Of a stretch of DNA of 64,000 nucleotides, positions 55,177 to 63,637 are shown piece by piece. Position 1 is the first letter of the stretch; each line of letters starts with the position of its first letter. The notes under the pieces are model-generated. The model saw only the letters and a list, made by a program, of their open reading frames with translations, was not told where the DNA came from and did not search any database. The position numbers and the translations under genes were made by a program. Source of the DNA: Neobacillus vireti (GTDB lineage: Bacteria > Bacillota > Bacilli > Bacillales > Cytobacillaceae); contig NZ_LDNB01000012.1 of the NCBI RefSeq assembly GCF_001026695.1, positions 267,813 to 331,812 on the forward strand, written 5' to 3'.

Positions 55177-56040
55177 TTAAGAGAAGAGAGATTTAATCGC
55201 ATCAATCAGCCAAATAAAGAATTGCTTGATTTTTTCAAAAAAACCTTGTCCCTCTTCAGATTGTAGAAATTTTGAAATACGGTCTTTTGCTTTGTTCAGC
55301 TGATCGCTTACTTGTTTCCAGTCGATATTCAAATCCTTAAGCTTATTAAAAAAGTCAATCAGTCTCTGCATTTCTTTATCACTCAGTTTAACGTTTAAAT
55401 CCTTAGCGGCTTGATCAATGATATTTCGTAATTCCTCATCATTTTTCGGCTTATTCTTGGCGATTTCTTCTTTTACTTTGGCAATTAATGCCGCAGCATT
55501 CTTATCACCGATAGAATCGCCCAATTTGGCGGTTTCAACCATCTCCTGGTTTGCCGCCTGTTTAACTTCCTCAGGGATGGTTTTGTCTGCTGAAATTTCG
55601 TAGGCTTTAATAAGTCCAGTTAATGCAGCGGTTCCAGAAACAGTTACTGGTGCAGTAATATAAATGTCCGCATCCTTGACTCCCGCGGTAATCAGGGCAT
55701 TCACATACATTTCATCAGTAACCCAATTGATATTCTTTGTTTTAACGGTAATCCCGGAACCCTTTGGTGCCATGGTAATCGCTGAGGATGAGATGGCCCT
55801 AGTGCCAATTAAAGATTTGGCTACATATTTCCCTAAATACTGATGTTCTTCCTGATTGGAGACCGTAACAATTTGAACATCCTCCGGTGCTCCCATTTCT
55901 GATAATAACTTGGTTTTTTGCTCTGCTGTTAAATTTTCACCTAGAGTTACAATCATGTCGCCTTCAGCCATGTCGGCCCAGCCCCGGATAGGAACTGCGA
56001 GCATAAAAGTGGTAATTAGCATAATAAGTACTTTTTTCAT
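55177..56040 (-). CDS. ypuA: Exported DUF1002 protein YpuA
   Basis: A 287-residue protein with a signal peptide (about residues 1-22, ending GWADMAEG) and a DUF1002 domain: VTLGENLTAEQKTKLLSEMG, then SSSAITMAPKGSGI and VKDADIYITAPVTVSGTAALTG. The C-terminal third is helical, ending in a hydrophobic stretch FFIWLIDAIKSLF. It corresponds to YpuA next to lysA in B. subtilis; cell-envelope linked, function unclear. Its ATG is preceded by AAGGAGGAAAAC. Confidence 0.88.
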   Translation of the reverse strand: MKKVLIMLITTFMLAVPIRGWADMAEGDMIVTLGENLTAEQKTKLLSEMGAPEDVQIVTVSNQEEHQYLGKYVAKSLIGTRAISSSAITMAPKGSGITVKTKNINWVTDEMYVNALITAGVKDADIYITAPVTVSGTAALTGLIKAYEISADKTIPEEVKQAANQEMVETAKLGDSIGDKNAAALIAKVKEEIAKNKPKNDEELRNIIDQAAKDLNVKLSDKEMQRLIDFFNKLKDLNIDWKQVSDQLNKAKDRISKFLQSEEGQGFFEKIKQFFIWLIDAIKSLFS

Positions 56041-56256
56041 TGTTTTCCTCCTTGGATCATCTCATGCTAGTCAAAAGAGTGTTCATTTATTAATATAACC
56101 GAAACCAATAATATAAACGTATATTTTAACCTCGAAGTTTCATAGTTTTAGTAACTTTCCTGATTGAAATGCAGATTTTGTAAGAGAAAATAGCTTATTT
56201 CTGATATATGGTGTAGAATGAAGGACAGAAGAACTCTTGTTGGAGGAAAGTTTTGA

Positions 56257-56355
56257 ATGAAAAGAAACAACTGGATCTTATTTAGCATACTAATCGGGCT
56301 ATCCGTTATTTGGGGAATTATCTACTGGATTTTTATTGGACCTAACCATAGCTAG
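56257..56355 (+). CDS. Small single-helix membrane protein, 32 residues
   Basis: MKRNNW is followed by one hydrophobic helix (ILFSILIGLSVIWGIIYW) and a short FIGPNHS tail. A GGAGGAAAG site lies ten bases before the ATG. The basic N-terminus and single helix are typical of small inner-membrane proteins. No family recognised. It lies in the 482-bp gap between ypuA and ribT; the remaining 167 bp before ribT show nothing definite. Confidence 0.5.
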   Translation: MKRNNWILFSILIGLSVIWGIIYWIFIGPNHS

Positions 56356-56522
56356 ATTATTAATTGATGATTTACCAATTATTATGTATGATTGTGATTA
56401 GAGAAACATTATAAATTCCACTTCATATAATGAATAAGGTTTATTAATGATTTATTTAGAAAAAATATACTATTGCTAAACCAGGGATTTCATCGGTTTA
56501 TTTGATATAATGAGGGATCTAA

Positions 56523-56873
<351 letters not shown>

Positions 56874-56882
56874 AAATACATT

Positions 56883-56916
56883 AAAGGCAGCGAGCAAAAT
56901 TTATTCGCTGCCTTTT
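56883..56916. terminator. Bidirectional terminator between ribT and ypuF
   Basis: AAAGGCAGCGA (56883-56893) and TCGCTGCCTTT (56905-56915), 11-bp stem between convergent genes; it overlaps the ypuF stop codon. Confidence 0.88.
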
Positions 56917-57410
56917 CGCATCTTTAATGATTGATCACGTTCGCGGATAACGTCTGTTCTGTCCCTTAGTTTATGGCGATGAATGAGGCTCAAATTCGTA
57001 ATGTCACTTTCTTGCCCCCAAACCAATCCAGCTCTGGCGCAGGATTTTTTACATACACCTAATAAGACAGGGTCACAGATTGGTAATTCAAAGCTGGTAT
57101 AAGCAGTTTCTGTTTCAATTAACGCTAACCGTTCTTTTAATAAAGAGTTAAGACGAGGTATATCTAAACCAAGATTGGCTGGAGTTTCAAAAATCTTTAA
57201 CGCTTTTTCTACCGTTCGTTTCGCCCCTTTAAAATTACCTCTACGGTGATGATAGGTAGAAACGGCTAATAAAATTAGACCGACCCAGCTGGAATCTTTG
57301 TTGCCGGAATCTGTCTTTTTCCATAATTCTTCAAGGACTTCATGACACTCAAAATAATCTCTGTCACCATGAAAATGGGTTAAAAATTGGATATATTCTT
57401 GCGGATACAT
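56901..57410 (-). CDS. ypuF: DUF309 domain protein (YpuF-like)
   Basis: A 169-residue protein with the DUF309 motif: FHGDRDYFECHEVLEELWKKT near residue 14-34, followed by helical repeats (LILLAVSTYHHRRGNFKGAKRTVEKAL). The conserved His and Glu suggest a metal site. The C-terminal part has a Cys pair (VCKKSCARA). It matches YpuF by location before the scp genes. Function unknown. The ATG has AGGGGGAT upstream. Confidence 0.82.
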   Translation of the reverse strand: MYPQEYIQFLTHFHGDRDYFECHEVLEELWKKTDSGNKDSSWVGLILLAVSTYHHRRGNFKGAKRTVEKALKIFETPANLGLDIPRLNSLLKERLALIETETAYTSFELPICDPVLLGVCKKSCARAGLVWGQESDITNLSLIHRHKLRDRTDVIRERDQSLKMRKGSE

Positions 57411-57503
57411 ATAATCCCCCTAATAAAGCGGTTTATATCCAGTTTATCACACCCGAGTGAGTTCCTAGGTAAGAAGGCAACCACAAATTGAAAATAAAAA
57501 TAA

Positions 57504-57523
57504 ACCCGTCAGGATGACGGGTC
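57504..57523 (-). terminator. Minus-strand terminator after the yjcZ-type gene
   Basis: ACCCGTCA and TGACGGGT (57504-57511, 57515-57522) with a TTTATTTTTATTTT tail on the minus strand. Confidence 0.75.
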
Positions 57524-57590
57524 CCTACAAGTTCTACTCTTCGTTTCGCCCATAAAGCTTGGCTTTCGCAGGTACTCTTCTTTTTTGATC

Positions 57591-57677
57591 TTAATAGACC
57601 CAAGCAGCCCCAACGATAATTAACAAAATGAATAGAACAACGATTAATGCAAATCCGGCTCCGAAACCGCCATCCAT
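57591..57677 (-). CDS. YjcZ family small sporulation protein
   Basis: A 28-residue protein: MDGGFGAGFALIVVLFILL begins it and WVY ends it. A glycine-rich start followed by one hydrophobic helix is the hallmark of YjcZ family sporulation proteins. TAGGAGGTAATAAAT upstream is an excellent ribosome site. A minus-strand terminator lies about 70 bp downstream. Members are spore-associated tiny proteins; their role is not well defined. Confidence 0.88.
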   Translation of the reverse strand: MDGGFGAGFALIVVLFILLIIVGAAWVY

Positions 57678-57883
57678 ATTTATTACCTCCTAAAGGTTTT
57701 TGTTCTTTTCTTTGTCATCATATGTAAGAGAATTGTCCATTGTATGGGCAAACATCACGTTTTCTTAATAAAGCCCTTGTAGGGTTATTTTTCTATTGGA
57801 TAACCCAATTGAATCCTCTATACTATTTATAGTCGCAGTAAATATGTAATGAATTAAATTTTTTAGAATTTTGGTGAGAGATT

Positions 57884-58624
57884 ATGCCGTATCAGGTGAA
57901 AATTGATGCGTTTGAGGGGCCGCTAGATCTGCTGCTCCATTTAATTAACCGGCTCGAAATTGATATATATGATATCCCAGTTGCTCAAATTACCGAACAA
58001 TATTTAATCTATATTAAAACAATGACGGAGCTTAAACTAGATGTTGCAAGTGAATTTTTGGTAATGGCTGCTACATTGCTTGCGATTAAGAGTAAAATGC
58101 TTTTACCAAAGAATGAAGAGGTTTTCGCTGAAGAGGATCTGGAAATGTCCTATGAGGATGATCCAAGGGACGAGCTTGTTGAGCGTTTAATAGAGTACCG
58201 GAAGTATAAAGAGGCGGCACATGATTTAAAATCAATGGAAGAAGAACGCGGCTTAATGTATACAAAACCGCCAAGTGACTTATCTGATTTTGCAAAGGAC
58301 CTTCAGCCTGGAAAATCAGAGTTAAATGTTTCTCTTTATGATATGCTGGCTGCTTTTCAAAAATTATTACGACGGAAGAAATTAAAGCGCCCCATGGCGA
58401 CTAAAATTGCCCGCCATGAAATATCAATTGAAACAAGAATGACGGAAATAATGGATGACTTAAAACAGCTTAAAGGCCGGAAGAATTTTAATGATTTATT
58501 TTCCTTTCCCGCCAAAGGGCATAAAGTTGTTACTTTTTTGGCCGTTTTGGAGCTAATCAAAAGGAAAGAAATTGATGTCTTTCAGCAAGAAAACTTTGGA
58601 GATATTTATGTAGAAGCGGTTTAA
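57884..58624 (+). CDS. scpA: Segregation and condensation protein A
   Basis: Kleisin subunit of the SMC-ScpA-ScpB condensin. The 246-residue protein has the SMC-neck-binding N-terminal domain (FEGPLDLLLHLINRLEIDIYDIPVAQI), a central ScpB-binding acidic linker (about residues 85-150) and the winged-helix C-terminus (FLAVLELIKRKEIDVFQ). The ATG follows GGTGAGAG. scpB follows 18 bp later. Confidence 0.95.
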   Translation: MPYQVKIDAFEGPLDLLLHLINRLEIDIYDIPVAQITEQYLIYIKTMTELKLDVASEFLVMAATLLAIKSKMLLPKNEEVFAEEDLEMSYEDDPRDELVERLIEYRKYKEAAHDLKSMEEERGLMYTKPPSDLSDFAKDLQPGKSELNVSLYDMLAAFQKLLRRKKLKRPMATKIARHEISIETRMTEIMDDLKQLKGRKNFNDLFSFPAKGHKVVTFLAVLELIKRKEIDVFQQENFGDIYVEAV

Positions 58625-58642
58625 AGGAAAGGACAGATTTAG

Positions 58643-59230
58643 TTGGATATTATTAATTGGTCGAGCATTCTCGAAAGCCTTTTATTTGCAGCTGGTGATG
58701 AGGGGCTTTCGCTAAAGCAAATAGCAGAGGTATTAGATGTAGATGAGCTAAAAGCAAGTGAAATCATTGAGGATTTAAAACAAGAATATGATCGTGATGA
58801 CAAAAGAGGAATTATGGTTATTCAGCTGGCAGGTACTTATCAGCTTGCAACCAAGAAAGAAAATGCGGATTATTTAAAGAAGCTGTTAGATTCCCCGCAT
58901 ACATCGACTTTGTCGCAAGCTGCTTTAGAGACGCTGGCAATCATTGCCTATAAACAGCCGATTACTAGGGCGGAAATTGAAGAAATTCGTGGTGTGAAAA
59001 CAGAGCGGCCATTACATACACTGCTTTCAAAAGTGTTAATAACAGATGTTGGCCGGGCGGAAGGCACCGGCAGAGCTTATCTATATGGGACAACGAAAGA
59101 GTTTCTCGATTATTTTGGTCTAAAAAGCTTGAAAGAACTTCCAGAGCTTCCCGAAAAAGTGGAAGATGAATTTATTCAAGAGGAAGCCGATTTATTCTTT
59201 TCTAAGTTTCAAGAAACGATTAACTCTTAA
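58643..59230 (+). CDS. scpB: Segregation and condensation protein B
   Basis: A 195-residue protein with two winged helices, forming the dimer that binds the ScpA linker. Landmarks: SILESLLFAAGDEGLSLKQIAEVL, LSQAALETLAIIAYKQPITRAEIEEIRGV (about residues 92-120) and LYGTTKEFLDYFGL. The start is TTG after AAAGGAAAGGAC. Operon partner of scpA. Confidence 0.95.
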   Translation: MDIINWSSILESLLFAAGDEGLSLKQIAEVLDVDELKASEIIEDLKQEYDRDDKRGIMVIQLAGTYQLATKKENADYLKKLLDSPHTSTLSQAALETLAIIAYKQPITRAEIEEIRGVKTERPLHTLLSKVLITDVGRAEGTGRAYLYGTTKEFLDYFGLKSLKELPELPEKVEDEFIQEEADLFFSKFQETINS

Positions 59231-59329
59231 TCTTCATTCAGCAATCAAAATTTATGCTAAAATAAGTATATAGTTTTAAACTGGTTTTTACTGTCAGTAA
59301 TGGAGATTTCGATAAGGAGCGGGATTAAG

Positions 59330-59749
59330 TTGCTAATTAAAGAGTGTAAAGGGTTTGAATTAGAAAAGGAACAATCAAATACTTCGGAGGACTTTTTTAA
59401 CCGCAGTGTGGTAGTGTTCAATGAAGACGGCGAGGAAAAAACGCTACACGTTCTTTATGTTCGCTATTTTGATGAAATCTACCAGGAGTTTACTCCGTAT
59501 CAAGAAAACCCAATCATGGTTCAAGACGGAAATGAGGTTCAGTTCAAGGATATCGTAGCACTTGTCTGCCTGTTGAAAAATCCTGGTTTGCGCGCGCGGA
59601 AACGCCTCTATATCAATTCCAAGCATGAATTTGCTTCATATTTTCAAGATATTAATTTTGATAAACTGCCTGAAATATTTCTAGCTTTAACACAAAATAA
59701 AGGTTACCAGCTCCGTTCGCCGCTTGAATTCATCATGCAGCCTAAATAA
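59330..59749 (+). CDS. Uncharacterised protein downstream of scpAB
   Basis: About 139 residues, no signal peptide and no clear membrane helix. It is acidic at the N-terminus (LIKECKGFELEKEQ), then alternating hydrophobic and charged (TLHVLYVRYFDEIYQEFT, FKDIVALVCLLKNPGLRARKRLYI), ending LRSPLEFIMQPK. The start is best at TTG 59330, ten bases after AAGGAG; ATG 59300 precedes that site. I do not recognise the family. B. subtilis has ypuI in this position, but I cannot confirm homology. Confidence 0.6.
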   Translation: MLIKECKGFELEKEQSNTSEDFFNRSVVVFNEDGEEKTLHVLYVRYFDEIYQEFTPYQENPIMVQDGNEVQFKDIVALVCLLKNPGLRARKRLYINSKHEFASYFQDINFDKLPEIFLALTQNKGYQLRSPLEFIMQPK

Positions 59750-59820
59750 TGAGGGATAGCAGATCAGCCCGAAACAGGCAGGAATTCCATATAAGTTTTA
59801 TCGAATAAATGAATCTTCCG

Positions 59821-59854
59821 AAAAGGCTGTCCTTTTTTAACAGGCAGCCTTTTA
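59821..59854 (+). terminator. Terminator before the superoxide dismutase gene
   Basis: AAAAGGCTG (59821-59829) pairs with CAGCCTTTT (59845-59853). Confidence 0.75.
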
Positions 59855-59941
59855 TCCGTTCTAAAAAAGCGCAGCTTTCATACCATTTAGGTAGACTACT
59901 TAAATTCAACCGGTAATACTGTGAAGGTATGGAGGGGTAAG

Positions 59942-60838
59942 ATGGATCGCTTTAGTCGTTATGTCAATGAACTGTTTGAGTGGAATGAGCAAATGAAACA
60001 GTTTTTAAATTCTGAGAAGGTTAGTCAGGAATCTGAGCTATGGGAGAAGCTTGATGATTTTGCCGAATTGATTGAAAGCACAAATCGTGAGTTATCAAAT
60101 GAGGAGCTCCTATTCCTTCAAACAAAAGCTGAGCATATCCATGAACATTTAGAAGATTATTTTAAAAGAAAACAAGAAAAAGGGATAGGAGCCATTTGGG
60201 TAATTGAAAAACATATTCCACCGGGAGGCCATACCCTCCCAGAGCTTCCTTATCAATATAACGGATTAGAGCCTTATATTTCAGAAGAAATAATGAAACT
60301 GCATCATGAAAAGCACCACCAGGCGTATGTTACTGGATTAAATAAAGCTGAGCTTAAACTAAAGGAAGCAAGGGAGACGAATGATTTTTCATTAGTAAAG
60401 CATTGGTCTAGAGAGCTTGCCTTTCACGGGTCAGGACATTATCTTCATGCGATATTTTGGAAAAACATGAGTCCAAATGGCGGTGGAATGCCAAGTGGCC
60501 TGCTAAAAGAAGAAATAGATCGATATTTTGGCAGCTTTTCCGCTTTTAGAAAACATTTTTCAGAAGCAGCTAAACAAGTGGAAGGCGTTGGCTGGGCCCT
60601 TTTAGTGTGGTCACCAAGAGCAAGGCATTTAGAGGTATTACAATCGGAACGGCATATGCTTCTGACCCAGTGGGACACAATCCCACTTCTGGCCCTCGAT
60701 GTTTGGGAGCATGCCTATTATCTTCAATACAAAAACAACCGGGCAGAATACGTGGACAAATGGTGGAATATCGTTAATTGGCATGATGTTGAAATGAGAT
60801 TTGAAAAAGCAGCCGATATTAAATGGCCGGCACTTTAA
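59942..60838 (+). CDS. Iron/manganese superoxide dismutase with N-terminal extension
   Basis: A 298-residue SodF-like protein. Residues 1-95 form a helical extension (FELFEWNEQ-type, acidic) not found in SodA. The SOD domain follows: LPYQYNGLEPYISEEIMKLHHEKHH with the first metal His, the HGSGHYLHAIFWKNM helix with the second, and DVWEHAYYLQYKNNRAEYVDKWW with the Asp and last His. ATG 59942 has GGAGGGG upstream; ATG 59921 is earlier in frame without a site. Metal preference (Fe or Mn) cannot be read off safely. Confidence 0.88.
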   Translation: MDRFSRYVNELFEWNEQMKQFLNSEKVSQESELWEKLDDFAELIESTNRELSNEELLFLQTKAEHIHEHLEDYFKRKQEKGIGAIWVIEKHIPPGGHTLPELPYQYNGLEPYISEEIMKLHHEKHHQAYVTGLNKAELKLKEARETNDFSLVKHWSRELAFHGSGHYLHAIFWKNMSPNGGGMPSGLLKEEIDRYFGSFSAFRKHFSEAAKQVEGVGWALLVWSPRARHLEVLQSERHMLLTQWDTIPLLALDVWEHAYYLQYKNNRAEYVDKWWNIVNWHDVEMRFEKAADIKWPAL

Positions 60839-60920
60839 AAATGGATAGCTCCTAATAGAAGCATTCGACAGCCGTCGGATGCTTTCGTTATTAGTACAAT
60901 TGGATTTATCACATTGAACT

Positions 60921-61075
60921 TTGAGAATTCTCCAGCTTCAGTGCCCAGCGGCTATTGGACTTCGCTCTTTTCCCTACGATAAGTCAACATCGGATCGCTC
61001 CGCTCTCCGTGTTTCCTTTATCTCAGTCGAAGCGCTCCAGTCCATACGCCGCTAAACGGGCGCTTCCGCTTTTAT
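60921..61075 (+). repeat. Intergenic hairpin repeat, copy D (longer variant)
   Basis: A 155-bp element between the sod and dacB genes. Outer arms GTGCCC (60941-60946)/GGGCGC (61058-61063) and AGCGGC (60947-60952)/GCCGCT (61048-61053). It shares the TCCAGCTyCAG left end and CGCTTCCGCTTTT right end with copies A and B but has a different, longer middle. No ORF is apparent. Confidence 0.75.
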
Positions 61076-61080
61076 TTTAG

Positions 61081-61108
61081 GCATATTAGATCTTGTCCCG
61101 CATAAAAT
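61081..61108 (+). promoter_or_regulatory. SigE-type promoter of dacB-spmA-spmB
   Basis: GCATATT (61081-61087), 13 bp, CATAAAAT (61101-61108). Spacing equals that of the spoIIM promoter. dacB is SigE-dependent in B. subtilis. Confidence 0.6.
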
Positions 61109-61151
61109 TGTACAAGGATAAATCAGTAAAGAAGGGGACGAGGTAAATCTG

Positions 61152-62297
61152 ATGAGAATGATTTCAAAGTTAGTAATTGTTTTCCTCATGGTCTCATTAT
61201 TCATTGTAAACATTCCTCAAAAGGTGGATGCTTCCCTTGGAGTAAGTGCTGCTAGTGCTGTCCTTATCGAACAGCAATCTGGCCGTGTCCTGTTTGAGAA
61301 AGATGCCCACACAAAAAGGAGAATTGCCAGTATAACAAAAATTATGACCGCCATTCTCGCAATTGAATCAGGGAAAATGAATCAAAAGGTTAAGGTAAGT
61401 GAAAAAGCAACCCGTGCAGAAGGGTCATCTGTTTATTTAAAACCAGGTGAAAAAATCAAGCTGAACGATCTCGTATATGGATTGATGCTAAGGTCTGGAA
61501 ATGATACGGCTGTAGCGATTGCCGAATATGTGGGCGGGAGTGTCGATGGCTTTGCCTTTTTAATGAATCAAAAGGCGAAGGAAATTGGAATGTATAATAC
61601 ACATTTTGCTAATCCTCATGGACTTGATGATCATGAAGATCATTATTCAACTGCCTATGATATGGCCATCCTAATGCGCTATGCCATGAAAGATAAGACT
61701 TTTCAAAAGATATCCGGCACTAAGGAATATCATGCTCCAAATCCAACTGAAAATTGGGACCGTGAATGGAAAAATAAAAATCGCCTGCTGACAAAATATA
61801 AGTATTGTACAGGAGGGAAAACAGGCTTTACAAAACGGGCGAAAAGGACGCTGGTCACAACCGCCACTAAAGGGGACATGAGTTTGATTGCTGTAACCTT
61901 AAATGGGCCTGATGACTGGAATGATCATATTTCCATGTATGAAAATGGGTTTAAAGGATTCGACATGATTGAAGTAGTATCAAAGGGGAAAGTTGATATA
62001 GGCAAAAACAATGATTATGAAAATCATTTGTACGTAAAAGAACCTATTTTGTACCCTGCAACTAGCGATGAAACAGACTTGTTTTCTGTAAAGTTTAAGT
62101 TATCCAAGCCTGATAAAAAGTGGTTATCTTCGAAGAAAAACGAAACAATTGTTGGCAAGGCAGCCGTTTATTTAGATGGCAGGGTGGTCGAGGAAACCCC
62201 GATTTACTATGAAAACGAGCCTGAAAAGAAGAAAGGATTTTTTCACTTTTTTAAAGAAATTTTCCTTGCAGTCATCGGTGTGAACGCTAATGGTTAA
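61152..62297 (+). CDS. dacB: D-alanyl-D-alanine carboxypeptidase DacB (PBP5*)
   Basis: Sporulation-specific DD-carboxypeptidase that lowers cross-linking of spore cortex. Signal peptide about residues 1-28; active-site motifs SITK (RIASITKIM), SGN (LRSGNDTA) and KTG (GGKTGFT); a C-terminal beta domain and amphipathic end (FFHFFKEIFLAVIG) for membrane binding. 381 residues. ATG 61152 follows GAGGT. The operon with spmA and spmB (8-bp overlap with spmA) identifies it as DacB rather than DacA/DacF. Confidence 0.95.
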   Translation: MRMISKLVIVFLMVSLFIVNIPQKVDASLGVSAASAVLIEQQSGRVLFEKDAHTKRRIASITKIMTAILAIESGKMNQKVKVSEKATRAEGSSVYLKPGEKIKLNDLVYGLMLRSGNDTAVAIAEYVGGSVDGFAFLMNQKAKEIGMYNTHFANPHGLDDHEDHYSTAYDMAILMRYAMKDKTFQKISGTKEYHAPNPTENWDREWKNKNRLLTKYKYCTGGKTGFTKRAKRTLVTTATKGDMSLIAVTLNGPDDWNDHISMYENGFKGFDMIEVVSKGKVDIGKNNDYENHLYVKEPILYPATSDETDLFSVKFKLSKPDKKWLSSKKNETIVGKAAVYLDGRVVEETPIYYENEPEKKKGFFHFFKEIFLAVIGVNANG

Positions 62298-62877
62298 TTA
62301 TATCTGGGTGTTTTTGGCGATAGTAGGGATTATCTTTGGGCTGTTCAATGGAACAATGGAGGAAGTGAACAAAGCAATATTCGATGGAGCGAAGGAAGCA
62401 GTCACGCTTTGTATCGGTTTAATTAGTGTCCTTGTCTTCTGGCTTGGAATGATGCGGATTGCTGAGGAGTCCGGCCTGCTTGAACGACTGTCTAAATTAT
62501 TTCGCCCGTTTGTAAAAATCATCTTTCCTGAAGTTCCAACGAACCACCCGGCGATGGGCTATATTTTATCGAATATGATTTCTAATATGTTTGGCTTGGG
62601 AAATGCGGCTACACCTCTTGGTATTAAAGCGATGGAAGAACTAAAGAAATTAAATGGCGGGAAGAATTCTGCGAGCAGGTCGATGGTCACCTTTTTGGCG
62701 ATAAATACTGCGAGCATAACAATTATTCCAACTACTGTCATTGCGATTCGGATGAACTATAAATCAGCCTCGCCTACTGAAATTGTCGTACCAACTATCA
62801 TTGCCACGATCATATCGGCAATAGGGGCTATTCTGATTGACCGTTATTTTTATTATCGCAGAAGCCGTAAAGGATGA
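62290..62877 (+). CDS. spmA: Spore maturation protein A
   Basis: A 195-residue membrane protein of the nucleoside-transporter-like Gate fold. Four hydrophobic regions; motifs FNGTMEEVNKAIFDGAKEAV and NMISNMFGLGNAATPLGIKAMEEL. SpmA and SpmB are needed for proper spore core dehydration. It overlaps the end of dacB and is followed by spmB after 6 bp. Confidence 0.94.
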   Translation: MVNYIWVFLAIVGIIFGLFNGTMEEVNKAIFDGAKEAVTLCIGLISVLVFWLGMMRIAEESGLLERLSKLFRPFVKIIFPEVPTNHPAMGYILSNMISNMFGLGNAATPLGIKAMEELKKLNGGKNSASRSMVTFLAINTASITIIPTTVIAIRMNYKSASPTEIVVPTIIATIISAIGAILIDRYFYYRRSRKG

Positions 62878-62883
62878 TAAAGT

Positions 62884-63420
62884 ATGCAGCTAATCTCGGT
62901 AATTTCGTTAACGTTTATCCCTTTTTTAATCGGGTTTATTCTATTATATGGAACATTTAAACAAGTGCCAACCTATGAAAGCTTTGTTGAAGGTGGAAAA
63001 GAGGGGATAAAAATAGCGGTATCGATCATCCCGTTTCTCGTCGGGATGATGGTAGCAATCTCCATTTTTCGCGCCTCTGGTGCATTGGACGCCTTAATGA
63101 ATTGGATTCACCCCTTAATGAATACACTTGCAGTGCCGGCAGAAATTGTACCATTATTAATCATTAGACCGATTTCCGGAACAGCCGCACTTGGAATGAC
63201 AAGCGATTTAATAGCCGTCCATCATCCGGACTCGTTTATTGGCCGTCTGGCATCAGTATTACAAGGAAGTACGGATACGACCTTTTATGTATTAACCGTC
63301 TACTTTGGAGCAGTCGGAATTAAAAAAATGGGCGACGCCCTTAAAGTCGGGCTGCTTGCTGATTTAGTCGGAATAGTTGCTGCCATTGTCGTGGTGGTCC
63401 TAATATTTGGAACAAAATAA
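62884..63420 (+). CDS. spmB: Spore maturation protein B
   Basis: A 178-residue membrane protein paired with SpmA; both carry a Gate domain. Motifs: VEGGKEGIKIAVSIIPFLVGMMVAI, PLLIIRPISGTAALGM and LQGSTDTTFYVLTVYFGAVGIKK. Last gene of the dacB-spmA-spmB operon; a terminator follows. Confidence 0.94.
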   Translation: MQLISVISLTFIPFLIGFILLYGTFKQVPTYESFVEGGKEGIKIAVSIIPFLVGMMVAISIFRASGALDALMNWIHPLMNTLAVPAEIVPLLIIRPISGTAALGMTSDLIAVHHPDSFIGRLASVLQGSTDTTFYVLTVYFGAVGIKKMGDALKVGLLADLVGIVAAIVVVVLIFGTK

Positions 63421-63432
63421 AGATAAAACATG

Positions 63433-63470
63433 AAAGTAAGTTCTCTAAATTGGGGAGCTTACTTTTTTTC
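63433..63470 (+). terminator. Terminator after dacB-spmA-spmB
   Basis: AAAGTAAGTTCTC (63433-63445) pairs, with wobble, with the GGGAGCTTACTTT arm, followed by a T run. Confidence 0.85.
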
Positions 63471-63637
63471 TTTATGAATAAAAATGCCGTTACTTTGAAA
63501 AGTGGAGAAATTGTGTCATAATTCATTAGGATAGTAAGGTGAAAAGGCTATGAGGGTAAATAGAAGATATCCCATTAATAATGTAGTGTGAAAAAGAGCC
63601 AAACTTGCATATTCGGAAAAATTTTGAGGTGAACTAA

